Origin: Pelagibacterales bacterium SAG-MED28
Lineage (GTDB): Bacteria; Pseudomonadota; Alphaproteobacteria; Pelagibacterales; Pelagibacteraceae
DNA length: 64,000 nucleotides
Direction: 5' to 3'
NCBI GenBank assembly: GCA_014653835.1
Contig: JACWDY010000001.1
Location: 210,961 to 274,960, forward strand
Positions within the stretch are counted from its first letter, which is position 1. Every line of letters starts with the position of its first letter. Shown here piece after piece: positions 17,867-26,734 of this stretch. A program made the translations under genes and the position numbers. The notes under the pieces are model-generated. The model had not been told where the DNA came from and did no database searches. It saw only the letters and a list, made by a program, of their open reading frames with translations.

Positions 17867-19024
17867 CTATTTTAAAACTTTGTAAGTGATACTCCTAGCC
17901 CATTTGTCGATTAGATTAATCTGATTTAAATTTCTAGGTCTTTTTATAGCATATTTTTTATAATTGATATCTTTCAAAATAGCTAGAATAAACCTATTTA
18001 TATCTAAAAAACCTATCTTTTTCTTGAGAAATTGGTCTACTAAAATTTCATTAGCGGCATTGATTATAATTGGTGAAGAATAATATTTAAATATTTTTTC
18101 TTTTAATTTTATTAAAGGAAATATTTTACTATCAACCTTTCTGAAGATTAAGTTACTAATGTTGTATTGTTTTTTATATTTATAAATTTCTTTTATATCA
18201 ATCTCACCATCATAAATTGCATTTGCTAAAGGTATTTTCATTGTTGTATCGTGAGAAATTAAATTTGTAAGACCATTATTTAATTCTAAAATCGCATGAA
18301 CTAAAGAGTTTGGATGTATTATAATATCAAGTTTGTTTGAAGGTAAATCAAATAATTTTTGGGCTTCAACTAATTCAAATATTTTATTCATTAATGTCGA
18401 TGAGTCTATTGATATTTTTTTTCCCATTTTCCATTTTGGATGTTTTAGGGCTTTAGAGGGTTTTATCTTTTTTAGTTGTTTTGCGGAATAGTTCAAAAAC
18501 GGCCCACCAGATGCAGTAAGATATATTTTTTTGATAGATTTTTTATTTTTATTTTCTAGTAATTTCAAAATTGAGTAATGTTCAGAGTCCACTGGAACTA
18601 GTTTAGTCTTATTTTTTTTTGCTGTTTTTTTAATTAGTTCCCATCCACAAATTATAGACTCTTTATTTGCTATTAATACCTTTTTACTAAATTCAACTGA
18701 TTTAATAGTTGGTTCTAATCCAGCTATTCCTGGAATAGCAGTGACTGTAATATCAGATAATGGTTTTTTTTTTATCGATGTAAAATTATTTAATATTAAA
18801 ATATTTTTTTTTTTATATTTTTGAAAAATTTTTTTAAAGGTATTTTGATTGCTTATAACAAAAATCTTTGGTTTAAATTTTAAAATTTGTTTTGATATTA
18901 ATTTATAATTTTTATTCGCAGAAAAAATGTAAGGAATAAAATTATTTTTTTTTTTTTCTATAATATTTAAAGTGGATAATCCAATTGAACCTGTTGATCC
19001 TAAAATAGATATTTTTTTTTTCAT
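17867..19024 (-). CDS. dxr: 1-deoxy-D-xylulose 5-phosphate reductoisomerase
   Basis: NADPH-dependent enzyme of the MEP isoprenoid pathway. 385 residues, a normal length. N-terminal NADPH-binding loop ILGSTGSIGLSTL; active-site segments VPVDSEHYSI, LTASGGPFL, HPKWKMGKKISIDSSTLMNK and IIHPNSLVHAI are all present with the metal-binding Asp and Glu residues. It follows cdsA with no gap and precedes bamA with 6 bases between. It supplies isopentenyl precursors used by UppS encoded two genes upstream. Confidence 0.97.
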   Translation of the reverse strand: MKKKISILGSTGSIGLSTLNIIEKKKNNFIPYIFSANKNYKLISKQILKFKPKIFVISNQNTFKKIFQKYKKKNILILNNFTSIKKKPLSDITVTAIPGIAGLEPTIKSVEFSKKVLIANKESIICGWELIKKTAKKNKTKLVPVDSEHYSILKLLENKNKKSIKKIYLTASGGPFLNYSAKQLKKIKPSKALKHPKWKMGKKISIDSSTLMNKIFELVEAQKLFDLPSNKLDIIIHPNSLVHAILELNNGLTNLISHDTTMKIPLANAIYDGEIDIKEIYKYKKQYNISNLIFRKVDSKIFPLIKLKEKIFKYYSSPIIINAANEILVDQFLKKKIGFLDINRFILAILKDINYKKYAIKRPRNLNQINLIDKWARSITYKVLK

Positions 19025-19675
19025 TTAATAAATTACAACTAATGATATTAAACCAAATGGAACTCCTAATAAAATTCCATCAATTCTATCTAATATACCG
19101 CCATGTCCTGGAAGTATATTGCCAGTATCTTTAACATTTGCTTTTCTTTTTAAATAAGAAATAAATAAGTCTCCTAATTGGCATGCAATAGAAATTATTA
19201 ATGATATAATTACTATCTTGTAATTAAATTGACTTAAACTTACAAACATAGAGGCAGAGAAAGCAAGACAGGTAAATATTAAGCTCCCTATGGATCCAAA
19301 AACGGTTTTATTTGGACTTATGCTGATAAGTTTTGGACCTTTAAATGTTTTGCCAAAAACAAATCCTCCTATATCGGATGCAATACAACCAACTAATATT
19401 GAACAAATGATTAATTTAAATTGATAAAAATTTGAAAGAAAAATAAAAAAATAGCAGAAAAAAGAAATATATATAATGAAAATAATATTTAAAATGTACC
19501 TGTAAAATTTATTGGTAAATATTTTATTAAAAAGATGTAAAAATTCTAAAATAGAAAGCACACCAAAAATTAACAAGGTGTAGACTAAAATTAAGTTAAA
19601 TTTGAAAAATAAATAAAATAAAAAAATTAAAAAAAATGAAGTAAATATTCTAAGTTTTGTGTTTTTATCAATCAT
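19025..19675 (-). CDS. cdsA: Phosphatidate cytidylyltransferase
   Basis: Integral membrane enzyme making CDP-diacylglycerol for phospholipid synthesis. 216 residues, shorter than E. coli CdsA (285) because the N-terminal membrane segments are reduced, but the C-terminal catalytic signature is complete: ASDIGGFVFGKTFKGPKL then SPNKTVFGSIG and GDLFISYLKRKANVKDTG followed by PGHGGILDRIDG. About six hydrophobic segments. It overlaps uppS by 4 bases (ATGA) and is followed directly by dxr. Confidence 0.93.
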   Translation of the reverse strand: MIDKNTKLRIFTSFFLIFLFYLFFKFNLILVYTLLIFGVLSILEFLHLFNKIFTNKFYRYILNIIFIIYISFFCYFFIFLSNFYQFKLIICSILVGCIASDIGGFVFGKTFKGPKLISISPNKTVFGSIGSLIFTCLAFSASMFVSLSQFNYKIVIISLIISIACQLGDLFISYLKRKANVKDTGNILPGHGGILDRIDGILLGVPFGLISLVVIY

Positions 19676-20337
19676 ACACTACCATAGTTTCTTTTTATCT
19701 TTTGAAATTTTCTTACTATTTTTTTTAAATCCGATGAATTAAAGTCTGGCCACAATTTTTTCAAAAAAAATAGCTCAGCATATGCTAATTGCCATAACAT
19801 AAAGTTACTAAGTCTTTGATGGCCACCAGTTCTTATCAAAATATCCGGATACTTTATATTTTTTGTATCTAAATTTATCTCAAATTTTTTTTTATTTATT
19901 TTTTTTGTTTTTTTGAAAGCATTAATAATTTCATTTTTAGATCCATAATTTATAGCCAAATTAACAGTTATACTTTTATTTTTCTTGGTTATTAACATTG
20001 ATTTTTTTAAAATTTTTCTTAAATCAGGCGAAAGTTTTTTTATTTCACCAAATATATTTAATTTTATTCCTTGATTTTTTATATTTTCAATTTCTTTTAT
20101 AAAATAAATTTTAATTAATTTAAGTAAATAATTTATCTCTTTTTTGGGGCGTCTCCAATTTTCTGATGAGAATACAAAAAAAGTTAAAATTGGTATTTTT
20201 AATTTTATTGAAGATTTAACAATTTTTTTTAATGTATCTACTCCTTTTAAATGACCATAATTTCTACCTTTACCTCTTTTTTGTCCCCATCTTCCATTCC
20301 CATCCATGATAAATGCAACATGGTTAAGGGTGTTCAT
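19672..20337 (-). CDS. uppS: Undecaprenyl diphosphate synthase
   Basis: Cis-prenyltransferase producing the C55 carrier lipid for peptidoglycan and other envelope polymers. 221 residues. The P-loop FIMDGNGRWGQKRGKGR, the FFVFSSENWRRP segment and the C-terminal DILIRTGGHQRLSNFMLWQLAYAE signature are intact. ATGA overlaps couple it to frr upstream and cdsA downstream. It is slightly shorter than E. coli UppS (253) without loss of motifs. Confidence 0.96.
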   Translation of the reverse strand: MNTLNHVAFIMDGNGRWGQKRGKGRNYGHLKGVDTLKKIVKSSIKLKIPILTFFVFSSENWRRPKKEINYLLKLIKIYFIKEIENIKNQGIKLNIFGEIKKLSPDLRKILKKSMLITKKNKSITVNLAINYGSKNEIINAFKKTKKINKKKFEINLDTKNIKYPDILIRTGGHQRLSNFMLWQLAYAELFFLKKLWPDFNSSDLKKIVRKFQKIKRNYGSV

Positions 20338-20894
20338 AATTGTATTATCTCTTTTTCTTTTTCTGATAAAATTTTATCTATATTTTCTATATTTAGATCA
20401 GTAAGTTTCTGAATAATTTTTTCAAAATTTTTATTATTATCCTCTGATATAATTTTTTCCTTCAGTTTTTTTTTTAAATCTTCGTTTGCTTCTCTTCTAA
20501 TATTTCTTATAGAAATTTTTCCCTTCTCACCCATATTTTTTAATATCTTTATTAAATCTTTTCGTCTTTCTTCGGTTAAATCTGGAATTCTCAACCTAAT
20601 TATTTGTCCATCTATTTGCGGGTTTATTCCGAGTTCAGATTTTTGGATTGCACTTTCAACTAAAGCTATGTTTGCTTTGTCCCAAACCTGTACTGAAATT
20701 AGTCTTGCCTCTGGCACGCTTATGGTGCCAATTTGGTCGATGGGCATTAACTGACCATAAACATCAACTTTAATCGTATCAAGCATGTTAGTATTGGCTC
20801 TACCAGTTCTGAGTGTTGAAATATCTTTCTTTAATGAATTAATACTTTTATTCATCTTTGATGAATAATTTTTCTCATTGAACTCGTCGCTCAC
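20334..20894 (-). CDS. frr: Ribosome recycling factor
   Basis: Disassembles the post-termination ribosome together with EF-G. 186 residues as usual. Typical features are LRTGRANTNMLD, VDVYGQLMPIDQIGTISVPEAR and IRLRIPDLTEERRKDLIK, then NIRREANEDLKK. It starts 2 bases after the tsf stop. Normally pyrH (UMP kinase) separates tsf from frr; here the genes abut, so pyrH must be elsewhere in the genome. Confidence 0.97.
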   Translation of the reverse strand: MSDEFNEKNYSSKMNKSINSLKKDISTLRTGRANTNMLDTIKVDVYGQLMPIDQIGTISVPEARLISVQVWDKANIALVESAIQKSELGINPQIDGQIIRLRIPDLTEERRKDLIKILKNMGEKGKISIRNIRREANEDLKKKLKEKIISEDNNKNFEKIIQKLTDLNIENIDKILSEKEKEIIQL

Positions 20895-20896
20895 TT

Positions 20897-21763
20897 TTAA
20901 ATCCCTTCTCCAACTTTATAACGAATAAAATCTAAGATTTTAAGCTGTTTTTCGGTAGAGTTTTCTTTAAGTATATCTGAAACCTTTTTTTTAGAATCCA
21001 TAATCCACAATTGATTTAGTAAAGAATTGTCATTTAAAAACTTTGATATTTTGCCTTTGGAAATTTTTTCGGCTATTTCAACTGGCTTTCCGGAGTTTAT
21101 AATTTCAGCTTTAATGATCTCCAATTCCTTCTCTACTAAGGCTGTATCAATATCTCTTTGATTTATAGCTAAAGGATTTGAAGCAGCTATGTGCATGGCT
21201 ACCTTAGTTCCAATTTCTTCGTTTTTTCCTTTAACTATTCCTTCAATTTTTACAACGGAAATAATTTTACCAATATCCTTTTCAATTGCTGAATGAACAT
21301 AATAAAAATTTACACCATTTGAATTGTCAAAAAAATTAGCTCTTCTTATAGTTATCTTTTCACCTATTTTTGCTATTAAATTTACTAAATTATCCTTTAC
21401 TAAAATCCCATTAGACATTTTAGTACTATTAATTTTATCTAAATCACTTTTATTATTAAAATTAATTTCTGAAAGTTCTTTACAAAAATCTATGAAATCT
21501 TGGTTCTTTGCTACAAAATCAGTCTCACTATTTATTTCTATAAATGAAACCTTTCCATCTCTTTCTTTAACTAAAGCTAATCCTTCAGAAGCAGTTCGGC
21601 TCATTTTTTTTGAAGCTTTGGCAATACCTTTTTTTCTTAAGAATTCAATTGATTTTTCAATATTTCCACTGCTTTCATCCAGAGCAATTTTACAATCCTT
21701 AAATCCTACTCCTGTCATCTCTCTTAATTTTTTAATATTTTCTAATAAATCTTTATTTGACAT
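20897..21763 (-). CDS. tsf: Translation elongation factor Ts
   Basis: Guanine-nucleotide exchange factor for EF-Tu. 288 residues. The UBA-like N-terminal domain has LREMTGVGFKDCKIALDES, with the TGVG motif used by EF-Ts for EF-Tu contact, then NSETDFVAKNQDF and VAMHIAASNPLAI in the core domain. It follows rpsB after a 17-base gap, so the two are cotranscribed and probably share the S2 leader control (inference). Confidence 0.97.
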   Translation of the reverse strand: MSNKDLLENIKKLREMTGVGFKDCKIALDESSGNIEKSIEFLRKKGIAKASKKMSRTASEGLALVKERDGKVSFIEINSETDFVAKNQDFIDFCKELSEINFNNKSDLDKINSTKMSNGILVKDNLVNLIAKIGEKITIRRANFFDNSNGVNFYYVHSAIEKDIGKIISVVKIEGIVKGKNEEIGTKVAMHIAASNPLAINQRDIDTALVEKELEIIKAEIINSGKPVEIAEKISKGKISKFLNDNSLLNQLWIMDSKKKVSDILKENSTEKQLKILDFIRYKVGEGI

Positions 21764-21780
21764 GAAATAATAATTTAAAA

Positions 21781-22521
21781 TTATTTATCTTTTGGTGGAG
21801 AAGATTTTTCCTCAGTTTTTTCGATGGATCCTTTAATAAATTTTTCAGCATCTTTAATTGTACTTTTTAAAAGTTCGCAATATAAATTAATTGATCTTCT
21901 GGCATCATCATTTCCTGGAATAGGAAAATCTATTCCGGTTGGATCAGAATTAGTATCTAATACAGCTATTATTGGTATCCCCAATTTTTTTGCTTCGGCT
22001 ACTGCTAATGACTCAATATTGGTATCAATTATAAAAATTAAATCTGGTGTTTTTTTCATATCAGAAATACCACCGAGTGAACGTTGAAGTTTTTCTCTTT
22101 CTTTTCCAAATTTAAGTATTTCTTTTTTTGTAAAGCCTAAGTTTTCTTTTGTTAATTGGTCATCAAGTTTTCTTAATCTTTTGATTGAGTTTTGAATTGT
22201 ATTCCAATTTGTCAACATTCCTCCAAGCCACCGATGATTAACGTAATATTGCCCTGTTTCTTTTGCTAGATCGCTTATTTGTTCAGAGGCTTGTTTTTTT
22301 GTTGAAACAACTAGCAGTTTCCCTCCACTAGCTACTACTTTATGAACTTGAACTAATGCATTTTTAATAAAATCAACAGTTTGTGTTAAGTCTATAATAT
22401 GTATTGAATTTTTTTCTCCAAAAATATATCTCTTCATTTTTGGATTCCATCTTAAGGTTTTATGGCCAAGATGCACGCCTGCTTCTAATAACTGTTTTAT
22501 ATCTACTTTTGGTACGTTCAT
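21781..22521 (-). CDS. rpsB: 30S ribosomal protein S2
   Basis: Small-subunit protein S2, 246 residues. The ORF track start (22620) would add 33 residues read from a structured leader. The conserved N-terminus [20 protein letters not shown] gives ATG22521 as the start. Later motifs [29 protein letters not shown] and the terminal Lys/Glu-rich tail are typical. Its message carries a pseudoknotted leader (separate entry) and a promoter at the end of dnaE. It is followed by tsf after 17 bases. Confidence 0.97.
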   Translation of the reverse strand: MNVPKVDIKQLLEAGVHLGHKTLRWNPKMKRYIFGEKNSIHIIDLTQTVDFIKNALVQVHKVVASGGKLLVVSTKKQASEQISDLAKETGQYYVNHRWLGGMLTNWNTIQNSIKRLRKLDDQLTKENLGFTKKEILKFGKEREKLQRSLGGISDMKKTPDLIFIIDTNIESLAVAEAKKLGIPIIAVLDTNSDPTGIDFPIPGNDDARRSINLYCELLKSTIKDAEKFIKGSIEKTEEKSSPPKDK

Positions 22522-22530
22522 AATATTTTT

Positions 22531-22593
22531 CCGGTTAATCCACCACAGTAATTCCAAATATTGGACCGGTAGGGCAATGCCCTTGAAACTGTG
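22531..22593 (-). ncRNA. rpsB leader RNA with pseudoknot (alphaproteobacterial S2 leader type)
   Basis: The RNA just before rpsB can form an H-type pseudoknot. CACAGU (22588-22593) pairs with ACUGUG (22544-22549), enclosing a hairpin GGGC/GCCC (22571-22583) and a hairpin UCCA/UGGA (22553-22565). CCGGU in the enclosed part (22565-22569) pairs with ACCGG outside (22531-22535), crossing the first helix. The GGA that could serve as Shine-Dalgarno lies against this second helix. Structured S2 leaders are known in alphaproteobacteria including Pelagibacter; autoregulation by S2 is the accepted idea for such leaders. The pairings are read directly; the family assignment is from memory. Confidence 0.75.
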
Positions 22594-22609
22594 TGCGAAA
22601 TTAGACCCA

Positions 22610-22637
22610 GATATATACAATCAATTTAAAAAATCAA
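22610..22637 (-). promoter_or_regulatory. Candidate sigma70-type promoter for rpsB-tsf
   Basis: On the - strand, TTGATT (22632-22637) and TATATC (22610-22615) are separated by 16 bases, and transcription would begin just upstream of the leader pseudoknot. The region spans the short gap after the dnaE stop. The position relative to the leader is the main support; A/T richness makes chance matches common. Confidence 0.45.
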
Positions 22638-22641
22638 CCTT

Positions 22642-25600
22642 CTAAACTGTTATTTTTTCAACATATTTCTTGGCTTTTAGGGCCTTAAGATGATTTAAAT
22701 CAAATTTCCTATTTTGTTGCAGGGAATAGCGGGCTTGTTTATTTTTATTTTTTACTACAAGATTAATTTCGGTGTCACCCTTGTTTGACAATAGCTTTTT
22801 AATTTCATCTAAGTTAAAATTATCCTTTAGTTCTATAGTAACTTTAGAATAAGGTTTATTTAAAGCTTCTTCTAAATTAAGAATTTTTTTTACATTAATT
22901 CTCTTTTTTGACGTTTCTCCTGTAATTTTCTCTTTTTTTAAAGTTAAAACAAAAGACTCAGACTCTTTTAATTTATCTCTATTCGAAACTAAGGTTTCAG
23001 CAAAAAAAAAGAGTTCAAATTCAGCTTTTTTATCACTAAACTTAACAATAGCATAGGGAGTGCCTTTTACACTTTTCCTCTCTTGGATAGACATTATCGT
23101 ACCTGCTACCAGTCCTTCATTTAAATCGTCTTCATAGAATTCATTGTAAGGTTTTATTTTCAGTTGATTGAATATTTCATCAAATTCGTTAAGCGGGTGG
23201 TTGGTTAAGTAAAATCCTATAGATTTAAACTCTTCTGATAAAAGTTCTTTAACCGACCAAGGTATAGAAGATTCGAAATCGAATGCTTCTTTGTTTTTTT
23301 CTTGCCCATCAAAAAGATTAGATTGATGATTTTCTTTATCATCATTTATATTTTTAATTTTCTGAATAATCTTTGGTATTGAAGTTAAAATTTTATTTCT
23401 ATCCGTATCAAATTCATCAAATACCCCTGCTTTTACTAAACCCTCTAATTGAAGTTTATTTACATCTTTTGCATTTACTCGATTAATAAAGTCAAAAAAA
23501 GATTTAAATTGTCCATTATTTTCTCTTTCATTAACAATATTTGTTATAGCTTCAAATCCAACATTTTTTATAGCTCCAAGCCCATAAAAAAGTTTTCCAT
23601 TGATTGATTTAAAATCAGAGAAACATTTGTTTATTGAAGGTTTTACTATTTCAATATTTAATTTTTTAAGTTCCTCAACAAATTCTCTTAACTTAGAGGT
23701 ATTAGTAAGTTCTGTTGACATTGTAGCTGCAATAAAATCTTCTTTATAATAGGTTTTTAAATAAGCAGTTTGATATGCGATTAGGGCATATGCTGCTGCA
23801 TGACTTTTATTAAAACCATACTGGGCAAATGGTTCTATTTTAGTAAAAACAAAACTAGCTACATCTTTAGCTATACCATTTTTTAAAGCTCCATTAATAA
23901 ATCTTTCTTTTTGTCTGTCTAGTTCTGATTTCTTTTTTTTACCCATAGCTCTTCTTAAAATGTCTGCCTCTGCTGCTGTAAAGCCTGCTAATGTTTGGGC
24001 AATTTGCATTACTTGCTCTTGGTAAATAATAATTCCATAGGTTGGGGTTAATATTTCTTTTAACGTAGGATGGATATAGTCTGGATCCTTAATTCCATTT
24101 TTACAATCATTATAAATAGGAATGTTGCTCATTGGGCCTGGTCTGTATAAAGCAACTAATGCAATTATATCATCAAATTTATTTGGCTTCATTTGTTTGA
24201 TGGCTTCCCTCATTCCAGCGCTTTCAAGCTGGAATAATCCAGTTGTTTCACCTGTTGAAAGCATAGAAAAAACTTTTTTATCATTATGATCAATTTTAGT
24301 TATATCTAAATCAATTTTATTCAACTTTAATCTTTTTAAAGTGTTATCAATTACTGTAAGAGTTTTTAAACCAAGTAAATCAAATTTAACTAGTCCTGCG
24401 TTTTCAGAAGAATACATATCGTATTGAGTGGATGGCAAAGTTAAATTTGAACTGTGATCAATATATAATGGGAATTGTTCTGCCAATTTATCTCCAGCAA
24501 TTACTACACCTGCAGCATGGGTTGCCATGTTACGATTAAGTCCCTCCAATTTTAACGATAATTCTATGAGTTTTTTTACTTTAACGTTATTTTTAATTTC
24601 CTCTTTAAACCTTGGTTCTCGATCAATAGATTCTTGCAATGAAAGAGGTCTTGAAGGATCAAAAGGCACCATTTTACAAATTCTATCTACATGACCATAA
24701 GAAAGTCCCAAAACTCGTCCTACATCTCGTAAAACCATTCTGGCTTTTAATTTACCAAAGGTTATAATATGGGCTACACCATTTTTATATTTTGATTTTA
24801 AATACTCAAATACTTGATCTCTTTTTTCCTCACAAAAATCTATATCGAAATCTGGCATAGAAACTCTATCAGGGTTCAAAAATCTCTCAAATATTAAATC
24901 GAATTCAATTGGGTCTAAATCTGTTATATCTAGACAGTATGCTACTAGAGATCCAGCACCTGATCCTCTTCCTGGACCGACAGGTATAAAACTTTTTTTT
25001 GCCCATTTTATATAATCAGAAACTATTAAAAAATAGCTGGCGTAATCCATTGAATTTATTATATTTATTTCGTGAGTTAATCTATCTTCATAGATTTCTT
25101 TAATTTGTTTTTTAGATTTGATTTTATTTTTTTTTAAAATAAAATTTTCAAATCTTTTTTCTAAACCTTCTCTCGCCAATTTTGACAATTCTTCTTCTGG
25201 AGAACCACTTTGTTTATTTGCTATAGAAGGTAAGATTGGTTTTGATTTTTTAGGTTTAAAGTTAAATCTTAAATGAAAATTATAATTATTCACAAGTGCT
25301 TCTGGTAAATCTGAGTATAATTTTTCCAGATCTACTTGGGATTTAAAATAGTGCTGGTTGCTGTATCTAAATCTATTTTTATCATCTATAAAATTTTTTT
25401 CACCGATACAAATCAAGGCATCATGTGCCTCATACATATTTTCGTTTAAATAAAAAATTTCTTGGGTTGCAATTAATGGAAGTTTAAAAGAATTTGAAAT
25501 ATTAAGTAGATAATTTTCAAAGTTTTTTTCGTGGTTTTCATTATGACGTTGAATTTCAATATATAACCTATCTTTAAAACAATTTTTTAAATAATTTAGT

Positions 25601-26058
25601 ATTCGCTCAAAATCTTTAAGTTTATTTTTGTAAAAAAGTTGACCAAAAAAATTTCTATAATTACCTGTCAATAATATTAAATCATCACTATTTTCTTTAA
25701 GATCTTCTAAATTACAAGAAGGTTCTGTTGCTCCATCATTTTTTAAATAACTTTTTGAAGATAATTTTGTTAAATTTTTATATCCAGTTTCAGATGTTGC
25801 GTATAATGAAATTTTTCCGAATATATTTAAAATATTTAGATTAATTTGAGTTCCAATAATTGGATGTGTGCCAACTTTAGATATTTTTTCTGAAAATTCT
25901 AAAGCACCGCATAAATTATAACTATCGGACAAGCCTATTGATTTAATTTTATTTGATTTGCAATAATCAGCTAATTCATCAATTTTTATAGCACCTTCAC
26001 ATATTGAATATTGAGTATGAACTTTTAAATGATTAAAATTTTTATTACTCTCTGACAT
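22642..26058 (-). CDS. dnaE: DNA polymerase III alpha subunit
   Basis: Replicative polymerase, 1138 residues, usual for DnaE1. The N-terminal PHP domain starts HLKVHTQYSICEGAIKI and includes IGLSDSYNLCGA; some PHP metal residues are substituted, as in E. coli DnaE (proofreading is supplied by DnaQ). The catalytic palm has PVGPGRGSGAGSLVAY and MPDFDIDFCEE with the catalytic aspartates. The fingers, HhH and OB-fold (about residues 990-1070) follow. The first 14 bases overlap lolD. It does not have the PolC or DnaE2 architecture. Confidence 0.97.
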   Translation of the reverse strand: MSESNKNFNHLKVHTQYSICEGAIKIDELADYCKSNKIKSIGLSDSYNLCGALEFSEKISKVGTHPIIGTQINLNILNIFGKISLYATSETGYKNLTKLSSKSYLKNDGATEPSCNLEDLKENSDDLILLTGNYRNFFGQLFYKNKLKDFERILNYLKNCFKDRLYIEIQRHNENHEKNFENYLLNISNSFKLPLIATQEIFYLNENMYEAHDALICIGEKNFIDDKNRFRYSNQHYFKSQVDLEKLYSDLPEALVNNYNFHLRFNFKPKKSKPILPSIANKQSGSPEEELSKLAREGLEKRFENFILKKNKIKSKKQIKEIYEDRLTHEINIINSMDYASYFLIVSDYIKWAKKSFIPVGPGRGSGAGSLVAYCLDITDLDPIEFDLIFERFLNPDRVSMPDFDIDFCEEKRDQVFEYLKSKYKNGVAHIITFGKLKARMVLRDVGRVLGLSYGHVDRICKMVPFDPSRPLSLQESIDREPRFKEEIKNNVKVKKLIELSLKLEGLNRNMATHAAGVVIAGDKLAEQFPLYIDHSSNLTLPSTQYDMYSSENAGLVKFDLLGLKTLTVIDNTLKRLKLNKIDLDITKIDHNDKKVFSMLSTGETTGLFQLESAGMREAIKQMKPNKFDDIIALVALYRPGPMSNIPIYNDCKNGIKDPDYIHPTLKEILTPTYGIIIYQEQVMQIAQTLAGFTAAEADILRRAMGKKKKSELDRQKERFINGALKNGIAKDVASFVFTKIEPFAQYGFNKSHAAAYALIAYQTAYLKTYYKEDFIAATMSTELTNTSKLREFVEELKKLNIEIVKPSINKCFSDFKSINGKLFYGLGAIKNVGFEAITNIVNERENNGQFKSFFDFINRVNAKDVNKLQLEGLVKAGVFDEFDTDRNKILTSIPKIIQKIKNINDDKENHQSNLFDGQEKNKEAFDFESSIPWSVKELLSEEFKSIGFYLTNHPLNEFDEIFNQLKIKPYNEFYEDDLNEGLVAGTIMSIQERKSVKGTPYAIVKFSDKKAEFELFFFAETLVSNRDKLKESESFVLTLKKEKITGETSKKRINVKKILNLEEALNKPYSKVTIELKDNFNLDEIKKLLSNKGDTEINLVVKNKNKQARYSLQQNRKFDLNHLKALKAKKYVEKITV

Positions 26059-26734
26059 TAACTCGTTTTATATCACCATTAGAAATTAACAACTTGTAAT
26101 CAGCCCTGTTAGCAAGTTCTCTATTGTGAGTTGCAAAAATTATTGTTTTTTTTAATTTTTTTAATTTTAAAAAATATGAAAATATTTCTTTTGAGGTTTT
26201 AAAATCTAAATTACCTGTCGGTTCATCTGCTAAAATTATATTTGTCTCAGCTATTATAGCTCTAGCTATAGCTACCCTTTGCTGTTCTCCACCAGAGAGT
26301 TCTTTTGGAAAATGTTGAGATCTATCTAGAATTTTTATTGCTTTGAGAATTGTTTTAGCTTTATTTTTAGCATTTTCAACTTTCTCACCTTTAATAATTG
26401 AGGGCATCATTACATTTTCAATTGCAGTAAAGTCATTTAATAAATTATTATCCTGAAAAATAATTGAAATATTTTTCCTTCTTATTTCATCTTTGTCTTC
26501 ATCCGTAAATTTTCTAGTCAAAACATTATTAATCTTAATATCCCCTTTAGTAGGTTCGTCCAATAAAGCTAACAAGTGAAGTAGTGATGATTTGCCAGAT
26601 CCAGATGGACCTACTAAAGCCACAAGATCACCCTGCTTAATTTTTAAATTAAGATTGTTAAATAAATTAACATTTCCTTTTACATGTTTGTAAATTTTTC
26701 TAAGATTAATTGTCTCTAATAAAATTTTAGTCAT
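26045..26734 (-). CDS. lolD: Lipoprotein-releasing ABC transporter ATPase
   Basis: ATPase of the LolCDE complex that extracts lipoproteins from the inner membrane for LolA. 229 residues. Walker A GPSGSGKSSL, signature LSGGEQQRVAIARA, Walker B NIILADEPTGNLD and H-loop FATHN are all intact. It overlaps the LolC/E gene by 8 bases upstream and dnaE by 14 bases downstream. The MacB/LolD subfamily call rests on the adjacent LolC/E permease. Confidence 0.94.
   Translation of the reverse strand: MTKILLETINLRKIYKHVKGNVNLFNNLNLKIKQGDLVALVGPSGSGKSSLLHLLALLDEPTKGDIKINNVLTRKFTDEDKDEIRRKNISIIFQDNNLLNDFTAIENVMMPSIIKGEKVENAKNKAKTILKAIKILDRSQHFPKELSGGEQQRVAIARAIIAETNIILADEPTGNLDFKTSKEIFSYFLKLKKLKKTIIFATHNRELANRADYKLLISNGDIKRVNVRE

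Noticed and set aside
22522-22620. N-terminal extension of S2 from the ORF track
   Set aside because: The extra 33 codons correspond to the pseudoknotted leader; the conserved S2 N-terminus starts at 22521.
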